The notes below the pieces were generated by a model. It was not told the DNA's origin and did no database searches. It worked only from the letters and a program-made list of their open reading frames with translations. The position numbers and the translations under genes are program-made. Source: Riemerella anatipestifer (GTDB lineage Bacteria; Bacteroidota; Bacteroidia; Flavobacteriales; Weeksellaceae). Taken from it: a DNA stretch of 46,937 bases. The number at the start of each line of letters is the position of its first letter. The first letter of the stretch is position 1. Location: assembly GCF_009663465.1 (NCBI RefSeq), contig NZ_QXHU01000007.1, positions 1-46,937 of the forward strand, given 5' to 3'. Below are positions 1-9,399 of the stretch, piece after piece.

Positions 1-203
<203 letters not shown>

Positions 204-336
204 TGTTTTTCCTGTCCCACTCAAAGTTTTGTTACGCTTTGGTTTTTTCCTTACTTGGTTGTTATATTTTCTTTCAATGTTCTCTGTTCTTCTCGCTAAA
301 TCTACCACTGATTTTCCCAGTTCCGATTTGCGAGTG

Positions 337-368
337 CAAAAGTAAAAAGTTTTTTTTAATTGACCAAA
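337..368 (-). promoter_or_regulatory. rRNA operon promoter P1 (proximal)
   Basis: Read on the minus strand, a -33 element TTTG (365-368) is followed after 20 nt by a perfect -7 element TACTTTTG (337-344), matching the Bacteroidota housekeeping sigma consensus. It lies about 130 bp upstream of the 16S start, which fits a long processed rRNA leader. Confidence 0.75.
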
Positions 369-506
369 TGTTTTTGAAAAAATTTTTAAATATTTTTCTC
401 AACATCGCTAAATACCCCTCGTAACGCACCTCTTTATCCTTAGGTTTATTACTACATAAGCATTTAAGCCTCTCAATCTCACTCCTACTCTCTCGTATCG
501 AGGATG

Positions 507-539
507 CAAAAATACATATTCATTAACTTATTCTCCAAA
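507..539 (-). promoter_or_regulatory. rRNA operon promoter P2 (distal)
   Basis: On the minus strand, -33 TTTG (536-539), a 21-nt spacer and -7 TATTTTTG (507-514) form a second close match to the Bacteroidota promoter, 170 bp upstream of P1. Tandem promoters are usual for rRNA operons. The rest of the 400-bp gap between 16S and the next gene is AT-rich and shows no gene. Confidence 0.7.
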
Positions 540-606
540 TATTTTATACCCTTTTTTTACCTATTCTATATAATCGACTGATATACAAATTGAAAAATTT
601 TACTCC

Positions 607-1266
607 CTAATAGGATATGTAGAAATTTAATAGATAATTAGCGTAATTTTCATCTAATCTTTCTAAATCTCCTGTCTTTAGATTGAGAAAACCTTCTTTT
701 CCCTTAAGTGAAGTTTTGGATACATTAAAGTATAATGAATTATTGATTCCTGTTTTAGATGGAAGTTTAATCCTAGAACCAAGAAAACCTCCTACAGAAA
801 TATCTATTGGGTGTTCTGTTAAATTTATTTTGTAATAAGATTTTGGTAAAAGAGTTAATCTTTTATCTCCCACTTTTAATTTCCGAGCTTTATCTCCTAT
901 GTTGAATAGATAGACTTCATTGTAGTTTTTTGTTATATTTTCCACATCTATAAAATACAGTAACACTGTATAGTATCTTTTATTTTCTAGACCATCTATA
1001 GTTTCGGGAAATATAATTTGATAAGCATTAGCTCCTATAAATTTAGCCTTATTGTATATTGCTACATAATTAATCCTATCATCTACAGACGCATTAGCAA
1101 CTTCTAATTTACCTATATAACGAGCTTTTTCTGTGTCTTCTTTAATAAGTCTGTGAAATGACTTGTCTGTATTTTCTACTTTATCTTTAATTTCTACTAA
1201 GTCGTATCGTTGAGAAAACCCAACAATTGATAGACATAGGCTAAGGGCTAAAACAAATTTATTCAT
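607..1266 (-). CDS. Exported protein of unknown function
   Basis: This 219-residue protein starts with a clear Sec signal peptide (MNKFVLALSLCLSIVGFSQ, cleavage expected after the S before Q or R). No lipobox, membrane segment or catalytic motif is visible in the mature part, which alternates charged and hydrophobic beta-type stretches, so a periplasmic or outer-membrane-associated protein is likely. Its start overlaps the end of rfbD by 8 bp, so it is probably co-transcribed with rfbD and the thioesterase gene. I do not recognise the family. No clear terminator separates its stop from the rRNA promoters. Confidence 0.8.
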   Translation of the reverse strand: MNKFVLALSLCLSIVGFSQRYDLVEIKDKVENTDKSFHRLIKEDTEKARYIGKLEVANASVDDRINYVAIYNKAKFIGANAYQIIFPETIDGLENKRYYTVLLYFIDVENITKNYNEVYLFNIGDKARKLKVGDKRLTLLPKSYYKINLTEHPIDISVGGFLGSRIKLPSKTGINNSLYFNVSKTSLKGKEGFLNLKTGDLERLDENYANYLLNFYISY

Positions 1267-2122
1267 TTTCTTTAAGGATTTCTATGCAAGACTCTAAACT
1301 AGGTTGCCAATACTTTATTTCTATCTGATAATCTTTTTCTATTTTATCTAAAGCAAAGGTACTTCTATGTGGTCTCTTAGCTGGAGTAGGATAGGCTTCT
1401 GTTGGAATAGGGTTTAGTTTAATATTACTTTTTGAGAATTCTTTAATTTTTGTAGCAAACTCGTACCAAGTGGTCTCTGAATAGTTAGAGAAATGATAGA
1501 TACCCATTTTCTTTGAAGGTGTTTCTATGATTTTCATTACAGCTTCTGCCAAATCATTTGCATTGGTTGGCTGACCGAATTGGTCGTTTACTATATTTAA
1601 TTCATCTTTTTGAGAAAAAAGGTGAAGCATTGTTTTTACAAAGTTTTTATTAAACTCAGAGTAAAGCCAAGAAGTACGAATGACTATTGTATTAGGATTA
1701 TTCTCTAAAGCCAATTCTTCCCCTCTAAGTTTAGACTTCCCATAAACGCCAAGAGGATTGGCAAAATCATCTTCTGAATATGGCAAATTTGTGTCTCCGT
1801 CAAAAACATAATCGGTGCTGATGTGTATCAATAATGTTTGATTTTCTTGACAAGCTTTTGCTAGATTTTCCACGCCATTAGCGTTAATGTTATAGGCTTT
1901 TTCTTGCTCCTGCTCCGCCAAATCTACAGCGGTGTATGCCACAGCATTGATACAAACTGATGGTTTTTCCTCATTAAAAATATCTAAAACAGCTCCTTCA
2001 TCTGTTATATCCAACTCTTTTGAAGTTTTAAATACAAAGTTATATTGTGGATAGTTTTGCTCTAACTTTTTGAAACAATTACCTAGTTGTCCACCAGCCC
2101 CTGTAACTAAAATTTTACTCAT
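1259..2122 (-). CDS. rfbD: dTDP-4-dehydrorhamnose reductase
   Basis: Last step of dTDP-L-rhamnose synthesis: NAD(P)H-dependent reduction of dTDP-4-keto-L-rhamnose in the cytoplasm, feeding surface polysaccharide. The 287-residue protein has the N-terminal Rossmann signature GAGGQLG (residues 8-14), ISTDYVFDG and the YGKSKLRGE catalytic Tyr-Lys motif, and has the usual family length. rfbA, rfbB and rfbC are not next to it, so the pathway is split in this genome. It follows the thioesterase gene by 20 bp and overlaps the next exported-protein gene, suggesting a three-gene transcription unit. Confidence 0.93.
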   Translation of the reverse strand: MSKILVTGAGGQLGNCFKKLEQNYPQYNFVFKTSKELDITDEGAVLDIFNEEKPSVCINAVAYTAVDLAEQEQEKAYNINANGVENLAKACQENQTLLIHISTDYVFDGDTNLPYSEDDFANPLGVYGKSKLRGEELALENNPNTIVIRTSWLYSEFNKNFVKTMLHLFSQKDELNIVNDQFGQPTNANDLAEAVMKIIETPSKKMGIYHFSNYSETTWYEFATKIKEFSKSNIKLNPIPTEAYPTPAKRPHRSTFALDKIEKDYQIEIKYWQPSLESCIEILKENE

Positions 2123-2142
2123 ATCTTATCTTAATATTTACA

Positions 2143-2637
2143 CTATATCCTCACAAATTTATTTATTTTTCTCAAGTTATCAACTCTTTCTTGGAATGTT
2201 TTTTCCGATATTTCTATCAAAAACTCACCAAACTGTTCCGTAATTTCTGGAGTGTGTTCTTGTGATTTTCTTGTTTTAAGATTAAAATGAATAACCTTTA
2301 CCCATAACACAGCATAAACCAAATCAGAATCTAGAGCTTTCATTAAAATTTCCACCAAAGCCGTCCTCTTATCCATCATTATGGTTTTACTTGTAATTTT
2401 AACTTTAGTATTGGCTTTTACTTCTTTTAGATAGGCTATTTGGTTTTCTATAGCAATCCAAGTACAGCCTGTTTTTTGTGCATATTCTTGATAGGTAAAT
2501 CCGTAGTTATCTTCCACATGATCTTCTCTTGCATTGAGCATATACTCCAAATATTTTACATTATTGAGATGCCCTATTGGGTCGCAATCAGCAAAACGAA
2601 TTTTAACTATACTCTCAAAATCTTTTAATTCTCCCAT
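2143..2637 (-). CDS. Acyl-CoA thioesterase, hotdog fold (4HBT family)
   Basis: A 164-residue hotdog-fold protein; the N-terminal FADCDPIGHLNNVKYLEYM matches the 4-hydroxybenzoyl-CoA thioesterase/FatM-like pattern with the catalytic Asp in the D.xGH.NN motif. It probably hydrolyses acyl-CoA or acyl-ACP in the cytoplasm; the substrate cannot be read from sequence. I chose the ATG at 2637: the longer in-frame start at 2664 would lie inside the stem of the terminator at 2661-2677, and conserved family sequence starts only after the inner Met. rfbD follows after 20 bp. Confidence 0.85.
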   Translation of the reverse strand: MGELKDFESIVKIRFADCDPIGHLNNVKYLEYMLNAREDHVEDNYGFTYQEYAQKTGCTWIAIENQIAYLKEVKANTKVKITSKTIMMDKRTALVEILMKALDSDLVYAVLWVKVIHFNLKTRKSQEHTPEITEQFGEFLIEISEKTFQERVDNLRKINKFVRI

Positions 2638-2654
2638 ATTATAATTTTTAAATA

Positions 2655-2679
2655 AAAAAACCACTCAAAAAGAGTGGCT
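2655..2679 (-). terminator. Rho-independent terminator of the bamA-ompH operon
   Basis: On the minus strand a CCACTC/GAGTGG hairpin with a five-T loop (2661-2677) is followed by seven T residues, 24 bp after the stop of the second ompH gene. It ends the outer-membrane biogenesis operon just before the thioesterase gene. Confidence 0.85.
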
Positions 2680-2700
2680 TTATAGATATTTTCAACTTGA

Positions 2701-3201
2701 TTAAAGTCCTAATTCTTTTTTAACAGCTGCAGTAGCATCAGCGCCTCCTTTGTAGATTAACCCCATCGTGTTAGAATCGAAAATAAAATCCCACCCGTTA
2801 GCTTTAGCTGCTTTTTCTGTGGCTTCCATAAATTTCTTATCTATAGGAGCGTAAGCTGCTTGTTGCTTCTCTGTATAATCTTTCTGAGCAGCCTCTGACA
2901 TTTGCTGAATATTCTGTTGTTTCTTCTGCAATTCTCCTTCCTTAGCAATTCTCTGAGCTTCAGTCATTGTAGCTGCTACTTTTTGGTAAGCTGCTACCTC
3001 CTCTTGCCAAGTTTGTGCTTGCTTTTGAATTTCTGCTTGTTTTGCCTTAAATACACTTAATAATTGTTCGTCTGCTTTTTTCTTTTCAGGCATCATACTC
3101 AAAATAGCTTCTACATCTACTGTAGCTACCTTCTGTGCTTTTGCAATACTCATAGATACAAACATCATTACCGCTGCAAATAATACGCTTAATTTTTTCA
3201 T
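2701..3201 (-). CDS. OmpH/Skp-family periplasmic chaperone (second copy)
   Basis: This 166-residue OmpH/Skp protein has a signal peptide (about 22 residues, ending SIAKA), the conserved KVATVDVEAIL start of the mature domain, a long Gln/Lys/Ala-rich coiled-coil hairpin (about 45-120), and the C-terminal A.K..GWDFIFD motif. Skp trimers hold unfolded outer-membrane proteins in the periplasm for BamA. It follows another ompH (56 bp) and bamA; tandem ompH copies next to bamA are usual in Flavobacteriia. A strong terminator follows. Confidence 0.92.
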   Translation of the reverse strand: MKKLSVLFAAVMMFVSMSIAKAQKVATVDVEAILSMMPEKKKADEQLLSVFKAKQAEIQKQAQTWQEEVAAYQKVAATMTEAQRIAKEGELQKKQQNIQQMSEAAQKDYTEKQQAAYAPIDKKFMEATEKAAKANGWDFIFDSNTMGLIYKGGADATAAVKKELGL

Positions 3202-3257
3202 AATAATAAATAAAGTTTAATTTTTTTAGTTTTTTTGATTTCTTCCTGCAATTATAC

Positions 3258-3788
3258 TTATTTTTTTTGATTTTTAAGTAAAATATCCAATACTTTATCG
3301 GTATAATCGTACTTTTTATCAGTAAATAGTATATTCGCGTCGTTACCCTTATCAAGAACTATGCCTAAACCATTTTTATCACTAACTTGCTTTATGGCAT
3401 TCCATATTCTATCTTGAAAAGGCTTAGTTAAAGATGTTCTCAATTTATTAACTTCTCCATCTGTTCCAAATCTTTTAGAGATAAGTTCTTTAAGTTCTTT
3501 TTCTAAATCTAAGACTTCTTTTTCCCTTGTTTTTAGTTGCTCTCCTACGAGGAGTACTTTCTCATTTTCAAATGATGCTTTCTTAGCTTCGTAATTGGTC
3601 TGCATTTGGCTAACTTCTGTCTGCCAAGTTTGCACTTGTATTTCCAATCTTTTTTCTGCCTCTTTGTATTGAGGAAACTTCTCCAAAATATATCGCGTAT
3701 CTACAACTCCTATCTTCTGAGCTTTAATACCAAAGCTTAAAAACAACAGACTGAGAACAAACACGAGTTTCTTAAAAAAACTTATCAT
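3258..3788 (-). CDS. OmpH/Skp-family periplasmic chaperone (first copy)
   Basis: This 176-residue paralogue of the next gene has a signal peptide (MISFFKKLVFVLSLLFLSFGIKA), then QKIGVVDTRYILEKFPQY, a charged coiled-coil arm (about 45-125) and a C-terminal LGIVLDKGNDANILFTD strand region. It is expected to chaperone outer-membrane proteins on their way to BamA. It lies 15 bp downstream of bamA, so the two are almost certainly co-transcribed. Confidence 0.92.
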   Translation of the reverse strand: MISFFKKLVFVLSLLFLSFGIKAQKIGVVDTRYILEKFPQYKEAEKRLEIQVQTWQTEVSQMQTNYEAKKASFENEKVLLVGEQLKTREKEVLDLEKELKELISKRFGTDGEVNKLRTSLTKPFQDRIWNAIKQVSDKNGLGIVLDKGNDANILFTDKKYDYTDKVLDILLKNQKK

Positions 3789-3803
3789 CTTTCAATATTT
3801 GGA

Positions 3804-6356
3804 TTATAATGGTTGGTTCATTAAGAAGTGGGTATTCCAGCCCGAAGGTTGTATGCCTCCTATAGTTTTGTCGAATCCGTAAGCAAAGTCGAATCCAATT
3901 AAACCAAAAGCTCCCATAAATACTCTAATACCAACGCCTACAGAACGCTTCAACTGGAACGGATTATAGGTTGAAAAGCTATTCCAAGTGTTACCTCCTT
4001 CCGCAAAAGTAAGTGCATAGATTTTAGCCGTTTGGTTCATTGAGATTGGATATCTTAATTCTACTGCAAAACGGTTATATAACGTACCTCCACCTGTTGG
4101 CGTAACATCTTCTGTTAACCCACCCGTCATAGATGCATTCTGATAACCACGCAATGGTATAAGTTCTCTACCGTCAAACCTTCCTGCAAAAAGCCCTACA
4201 CCTCCTAAATAGAATCTCTCGAAAGGTGGAGCTCCTAATTGCCTATTGTATCCGTCCATAAAGCCCATTTCCGCAGTAGAACGTAATACTAGTTTACCAA
4301 CAACCGTATTATAAGTTTCAGCTCTCAGCTTTACTTTATAAAACTCTAGCCAATTGTATTTTGCCGCAGTGGACATAGTAGTATAATCTTTATTCGAAAA
4401 TAAAGAATACGGTGGAGTAAACTTTACAGAAGCTTCTATATTAGACCCTTGCGTAGGGAAATGAGGGTCAAATCCTGCTGAATTTCTACTAAGTGAAACA
4501 TTAAACGCAAAGTTGTTTGCGGAGCCATTACTTACTTGCTCTGTTCCGAACTGGAATGGGAAGTTATTGAAATTATACCCCTGATAAGAAACTCCTGTAT
4601 AAAGGGAGAAATTATAATCTGGCCATAATAGTCTTCTTGTTAATCCCACATTTGCAGAGAATATATTTAACCTTTGACTACCTCCTGTAAAGTCTGCATA
4701 TTTTACTATGGAGTTATTTAAACTTATAGATAAAGCAGTTGGACGGCTACCAAATAACCAAGGTTCCGTAAAAGCAAAGCTATAATTTTGGAAGAATTGC
4801 CCCGCCTGTGCTTGTAATGATAATACTTGCCCATCTCCTTGAGGTACAGGTTTAAAATCTTTACCTCTCAAGAAATTTCTGAGAGAAAAGTTATTGAACG
4901 TTAGCCCTAATGTTCCTATAAAAGAGTTACCTCCATAACCTGCCTGTAATTGTACTTGTGAAGAACCCTTTTCTACCAAACTCCAAGCAACATCTACAGT
5001 ATTATTTTGTGGATTGGGTTTGATGTCATACTTAATTTGTTGAGGGTCAAAAAATTGCATTCCTGCTAAGTCAAAATAGGTTCCCTTAATATCTCTTTTG
5101 GAAAATAAATTACCAGGTCGTGTCTGCAAAGAACGAAGTATTACATGATCGTGTGTAGTCGTATTACCACTCCACGTTACTCTGTCCCAAGAGGCTTTTT
5201 CGCCCTCCTTAATTCTTATTTCTAAGTCTATAGAATCTCCTTTTACAGCTTTTTCTACAGGTGTTACTTGAGAGAAAAGATAACCGTTGTTAAGGTATAA
5301 AGATTTAATGTCCGAATCATCTTCTTTACCACCATCTTCACCCACTTTTTTATTAAATCCTACGGCGTCATAAATATCTCCTTTTTTATACCCTAATACT
5401 TTCTGTAAAAACTCTGTACTATAAGCTGTATTTCCAATGAAATTGATGTCTCCGATATAGTATTTTTTACCTTCGTCGATTTTTACATTGATTTCATAAT
5501 TATTATTTTTATTTCTCCAAACCGAATCGGAAACAATTACCGCATCACGATAACCTAACGAGTTGTAATAATTTACTAAGTTTTTTTTATCTTCTTCGTA
5601 TTTTTCTTTAACAAACTTAGAAGACTTTAATATTCCTAATAAAAATCTTTTTTGTTTAGTTTCTTTAAATGCTTTTTTTCTAAGCTTTCTAGATGAAATA
5701 TTCTCGTTTCCTTCAAACGTAATACGATCTATTTTTATACGCTTTCCTCTCTGTACCTCTATCGTCCAATCCATCATATTAGAATCTTTAGGATTTGTGG
5801 TATTTTTTATACTCACCCTAGCATCAGAGAAACCTTTATCTATCTGTTGTTTAGCAATATTATGCTTTACCGAATTTATTAAATCATCAGTGATTTTTAC
5901 TCCTGGTTTTAAATCATTATCCTTTATAATTTTTTCGGCTTTAGATTTACTTACTTTCTTGTCTACCCCTACCACTTTTACTTCTCCTAGTTCTTTTAAA
6001 TCTTCTAGTAAAAATCTAAGCACAATATTTTGTCCGTCCACACTTTGTACATAGACCTCAACTTCGGAAAAATACTTAGAGTTCCAAAGTTTTTTTATAG
6101 CCTCACTAATTTTTTGTCCAGGTACTTCTATCTGCTCTCCTTTTCTAAGCCCTGTAAACCTCAAAACTTGATCTGCACTATATTTTTTGATGCCGTCTAC
6201 CACTATATCTTTCAGAATATAGTTCCCTTGTAAGTCCTCTACTGGAGTTGTACTTTCACTTTGTACCCCTTGTTGAAGATTTGTTTTAGGCACCTCTTGT
6301 CCGAATAAATGAGCTGATGCTGCAAATAAAAGGACTGGTAAAAATTTATATCTCAT
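3804..6356 (-). CDS. bamA: Outer membrane protein assembly factor BamA
   Basis: The 850-residue protein has a signal peptide (to about residue 20), five POTRA domains (about 45-430; GNENISSRKLRKKAF and GNTAYSTEFLQK are typical POTRA starts) and a C-terminal 16-strand barrel with the Omp85 lid motif region GRFDGRELIPLRGYQ. It is the core of the BAM complex that folds beta-barrels into the outer membrane. The C-terminus ends in NQPL instead of an aromatic residue, a small departure from the usual beta-signal. It lies between uppS (33 bp upstream) and two ompH genes. Confidence 0.96.
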   Translation of the reverse strand: MRYKFLPVLLFAASAHLFGQEVPKTNLQQGVQSESTTPVEDLQGNYILKDIVVDGIKKYSADQVLRFTGLRKGEQIEVPGQKISEAIKKLWNSKYFSEVEVYVQSVDGQNIVLRFLLEDLKELGEVKVVGVDKKVSKSKAEKIIKDNDLKPGVKITDDLINSVKHNIAKQQIDKGFSDARVSIKNTTNPKDSNMMDWTIEVQRGKRIKIDRITFEGNENISSRKLRKKAFKETKQKRFLLGILKSSKFVKEKYEEDKKNLVNYYNSLGYRDAVIVSDSVWRNKNNNYEINVKIDEGKKYYIGDINFIGNTAYSTEFLQKVLGYKKGDIYDAVGFNKKVGEDGGKEDDSDIKSLYLNNGYLFSQVTPVEKAVKGDSIDLEIRIKEGEKASWDRVTWSGNTTTHDHVILRSLQTRPGNLFSKRDIKGTYFDLAGMQFFDPQQIKYDIKPNPQNNTVDVAWSLVEKGSSQVQLQAGYGGNSFIGTLGLTFNNFSLRNFLRGKDFKPVPQGDGQVLSLQAQAGQFFQNYSFAFTEPWLFGSRPTALSISLNNSIVKYADFTGGSQRLNIFSANVGLTRRLLWPDYNFSLYTGVSYQGYNFNNFPFQFGTEQVSNGSANNFAFNVSLSRNSAGFDPHFPTQGSNIEASVKFTPPYSLFSNKDYTTMSTAAKYNWLEFYKVKLRAETYNTVVGKLVLRSTAEMGFMDGYNRQLGAPPFERFYLGGVGLFAGRFDGRELIPLRGYQNASMTGGLTEDVTPTGGGTLYNRFAVELRYPISMNQTAKIYALTFAEGGNTWNSFSTYNPFQLKRSVGVGIRVFMGAFGLIGFDFAYGFDKTIGGIQPSGWNTHFLMNQPL

Positions 6357-6389
6357 TATATAAAATCTATTCTTTTTTCAATTAAATTT

Positions 6390-7136
6390 TTAAGGAGCTA
6401 CTTGCTCGCTAGTTTTGCCATATCGCCTTTCTTTATTTTGATAATCCACGATACATTGGAAAAAATCGTCTTTAGAAAAATCTGGCCACAGAACATCTAA
6501 AAACTGTAGTTCTGCATAAGCTATTTGCCATAAAAGGAAGTTGCTAATCCTTACTTCTCCACTCGTTCTAAGCAGTAAGTCTACATCTGGAATATCTTTG
6601 GTAAACAAGTTTTGACTTATGGTTTTTTCTGAAATCGCCTCTACTGAAAGTTCTCCATTTTTAACTTCGGTGGCTATTTTTTTCACTGCTGTTAAAATCT
6701 CATGCCTAGAACCATAACTTAGAGCTAAAACTAAATTTCCTTTGGTATTATTTTTAGTTAAATCTACTACATTTAACAACTGGTCTTTAACTAACGAAGG
6801 TAATCTTTCTACATCGCCTATAACATGCATTCTTAGCCCTTTGTTAAATATATCTTCTGCCTCCACCAATAAAGTTTCTGATAACAAATTCATAAGTGTA
6901 TCTACCTCATCAGACGGTCGTCCCCAATTTTCCGTAGAAAAGGTATATAGTGTAAGATAAGGCACACCTATCTCATTACAAGCATTGATGGCATTTCTTA
7001 CTGCTTCAATAGCATTCTTATGTCCAAAGGTTCTTTCTTGCCCCTTGGATTTAGCCCACCGTCCATTACCATCCATTATGATAGCGATGTGTTGAGGCAA
7101 TTTGTTTTTATCAATTTTGTTTTTTATTTCTGACAT
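6390..7136 (-). CDS. uppS: Isoprenyl transferase (undecaprenyl diphosphate synthase)
   Basis: The 248-residue cis-prenyltransferase makes undecaprenyl diphosphate, the lipid carrier for peptidoglycan and O-antigen. It shows the IIMDGNGRWAK motif (catalytic Asp and diphosphate-binding residues), FSTENWGRP, and RTSGEVRISNFLLWQ near the C-terminus. I chose the ATG at 7136; a GTG at 7184 would add 16 residues overlapping the upstream gene. Only 4 bp separate it from the DUF6089 gene and 33 bp from bamA, so it belongs to the envelope-biogenesis operon. Confidence 0.95.
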   Translation of the reverse strand: MSEIKNKIDKNKLPQHIAIIMDGNGRWAKSKGQERTFGHKNAIEAVRNAINACNEIGVPYLTLYTFSTENWGRPSDEVDTLMNLLSETLLVEAEDIFNKGLRMHVIGDVERLPSLVKDQLLNVVDLTKNNTKGNLVLALSYGSRHEILTAVKKIATEVKNGELSVEAISEKTISQNLFTKDIPDVDLLLRTSGEVRISNFLLWQIAYAELQFLDVLWPDFSKDDFFQCIVDYQNKERRYGKTSEQVAP

Positions 7137-7140
7137 TTTC

Positions 7141-8016
7141 TTAATCACAATAACATGGTGGACGCCCAAAAGAATAGGATACACCTAAAGCAACTGAATT
7201 TACCCAGTTTTTAGAATTTAGATTTCCTACTTTTTTTGACTCTACATAAGTTCTTATAATAGTATTTATTTCATCTTCTGAAAGCCCGACTCCTCCTCTT
7301 ATCGCCTTTATTTCATCTTCATTATAAAAAATCTTTACTTGATTTTCTTGCATATTACCGTAGTCTATATTATCTGCAAAAGTGGGACGAAAAGTTATTT
7401 CCCCAAACAAAGACCAATTATAGTTAAACTTATATTTCAAACCAATCCCAAATGGAACAGACATTGTCAATCTATCACTAAGGGTTCGTTCCTCATTAGG
7501 ATAGCTAGCAACTGCAGGTAGCTTGAAAGCTCCTGTTGCATCAACTAACCTATGTTTAGAGAAATCTAATGTCGTATAAATCTTTGAATAAAACATAGCT
7601 CCCACACCTCCAAAAATGTATGGACTAAACATGGATTCTTTTTGTTCACTGTTTATTGGTAAAAATTGATACTCAAAAACAGACTCTAAAGAGAATGTTG
7701 CGTTATTACCTATGTTTTCCCTTTTTCTACGGTATTCTTCCTTTGATAAAGGGTCTTTAAATGTGGTACTAGAGTAAGATAAGTTAAGCCTAACTCCTTG
7801 ATGAGGATTAAAATTTATCTTATAAAACCCTCCTAAATTGATTGATGGTCCATAAATACCATTAAAAGTTGAAATGCTAGGAAATAAATAGTTAGTATTA
7901 CCTACATTTCCTATCAAATTACTCAATCCACCGTAAATACCAATTTCGTACCTTTGAGCAAAAGACAATGTGGAAATTGTAAAAATACCTAACAATCCTA
8001 TAATTATTTTTTTCAT
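7141..8016 (-). CDS. DUF6089-type outer-membrane beta-barrel protein
   Basis: A 291-residue exported protein with a signal peptide (MKKIIIGLLGIFTISTLSFA) and, from YEIGIYGGLSNLIG onward, alternating beta-strands typical of a small OmpA-like barrel; it ends in SVALGVSYSFGRPPCYCD. Flavobacterial genomes commonly carry a DUF6089 protein directly upstream of uppS and bamA, which is why I use that name. Function is unknown; position suggests a link to outer-membrane assembly. It is the first gene of the operon and has a good promoter upstream. Confidence 0.8.
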   Translation of the reverse strand: MKKIIIGLLGIFTISTLSFAQRYEIGIYGGLSNLIGNVGNTNYLFPSISTFNGIYGPSINLGGFYKINFNPHQGVRLNLSYSSTTFKDPLSKEEYRRKRENIGNNATFSLESVFEYQFLPINSEQKESMFSPYIFGGVGAMFYSKIYTTLDFSKHRLVDATGAFKLPAVASYPNEERTLSDRLTMSVPFGIGLKYKFNYNWSLFGEITFRPTFADNIDYGNMQENQVKIFYNEDEIKAIRGGVGLSEDEINTIIRTYVESKKVGNLNSKNWVNSVALGVSYSFGRPPCYCD

Positions 8017-8045
8017 AATTTATTGCTTTCAAGTTAAACAATGTG

Positions 8046-8075
8046 CAAATATAAATCTTTTTGAAGTTAAGCCAA
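8046..8075 (-). promoter_or_regulatory. Promoter of the DUF6089-uppS-bamA-ompH-ompH operon
   Basis: Minus strand: -33 TTG (8073-8075), a 19-nt spacer and -7 TATATTTG (8046-8053), close to the Bacteroidota consensus, about 30 bp upstream of the DUF6089 start codon. Confidence 0.65.
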
Positions 8076-8094
8076 TCTTAAAGAAGCGTTAAAA

Positions 8095-9399
8095 CTATTT
8101 AATGTTATAAATAACCTCTAATTTTGGATTATTAACTCTTACTTTAAGCCATTCATTTATTTTGGTCTTCTCTGCCTCTCTAATAGATTCTCCTACAGTT
8201 ATAAGCATTACATTCTTCTTAATTATAGAAGAGTCTGTAACCTCATCCACAGTGCTGAATGCAAACTTTTTTATATTATTACTTTGAACCTTAAGTTCTT
8301 TAAATATTTGTTCAGTTTCTTTTTTATGAGCATTGATACTATCACTCCTCATCACTAAAAACTTCTTGAGCTGTTGTTCCGAATCATTAGCTGGAACAAT
8401 ATTATTCTGCCCATTAACCGATGGCACAAAATTAAACCCTTGTTTTATGACTAATTTCACGCCCTCTAAATCATAATTATTAGCCTTTTTTTTAAGCGCT
8501 TTCATACTCTCTTCGCTTAACTTTTCTCCGCCATAAGTAAGTTCTATTTCACCATTCTCATAACTAATTTTCTTACTTAAAAGAAAATTGTTTTGAAATA
8601 CAGCTTCACCGCTGATAAAACGAGAGGCATTTCGTTCAAATTTATTTTTATTCACCATCACATAGCCGAAGTAAGTACTTGGTATCAAAGTAAGAACGAC
8701 TAAAAACCACATAATTTTCCTAGAGCGTTTCTCTATCCTCTCATCTTTGAAATGATAACGGGGAAAATCTACCACCTTGAGTACAATAAAGGTTGCTAAC
8801 GCTATATAAACCGTATTGATAAGATATAAATATAAAGCTCCAAAAAAATACGAAAATTGCAATGTTGCCAACCCATATCCAGCCGTACACAAAGGAGGCA
8901 TAAGTGCTGTAGCAATAGCTACTCCTGGTATTACATTACCTTTCAGTTTACTATAAGTAGCCACAATTCCTGCTAAACCTCCGAAAAAAGCGATAAGTAC
9001 ATCGTAGATATTAGGAGAAGTTCTCGCCAATATTTCTGAATAGGCATCGCTAATAGGAGAAACTAAAAAATAAATCATAGAAGCTACCAAGCCAACTCCA
9101 GAAGCGAAGGCATAGTTTTTAATGGCTGTTTTAAGCATCCAAGGGTCGTTAATCCCAACGGAAAAACCAATCCCCATAATAGGTCCCATAAGTGGAGATA
9201 TAAGCATTGCTCCTATAATCACCGCAGTAGAGTTCATATTAAGCCCCAGACAAGCTATAAATATGGCAAAAATTAAAATCCACAGATTAGTCCCTTTAAA
9301 TGGAATATTTGCAGCTATGTTTTCTTTAACATTATCAAATGTTTCTTGCTGAGAAAGAAGGCTAAAAACTTCTTTTAATTTGGTTAGTTTTTCTAACAT
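8095..9399 (-). CDS. DUF389 multi-pass membrane protein
   Basis: A 434-residue protein with the DUF389 hallmark: about six closely spaced membrane helices (residues 40-240) containing LGLNMNSTAVIIGAMLISPLMGPIMGIG and GVAIATALMPPLCTAGYG, followed by a soluble C-terminal domain (250-434) with a single predicted strand-helix region. The biochemical function of DUF389 is not established; inner-membrane transport has been proposed. Its ATG overlaps the psd stop (TAATG), so it is translationally coupled to phospholipid synthesis genes. Confidence 0.88.
   Translation of the reverse strand: MLEKLTKLKEVFSLLSQQETFDNVKENIAANIPFKGTNLWILIFAIFIACLGLNMNSTAVIIGAMLISPLMGPIMGIGFSVGINDPWMLKTAIKNYAFASGVGLVASMIYFLVSPISDAYSEILARTSPNIYDVLIAFFGGLAGIVATYSKLKGNVIPGVAIATALMPPLCTAGYGLATLQFSYFFGALYLYLINTVYIALATFIVLKVVDFPRYHFKDERIEKRSRKIMWFLVVLTLIPSTYFGYVMVNKNKFERNASRFISGEAVFQNNFLLSKKISYENGEIELTYGGEKLSEESMKALKKKANNYDLEGVKLVIKQGFNFVPSVNGQNNIVPANDSEQQLKKFLVMRSDSINAHKKETEQIFKELKVQSNNIKKFAFSTVDEVTDSSIIKKNVMLITVGESIREAEKTKINEWLKVRVNNPKLEVIYNIK

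Noticed and set aside
3086-3355. 89-codon minus-strand frame between the two ompH genes
   Set aside because: It overlaps both ompH genes in another frame, is low complexity (Lys, Ile, Tyr) and has no family signal.
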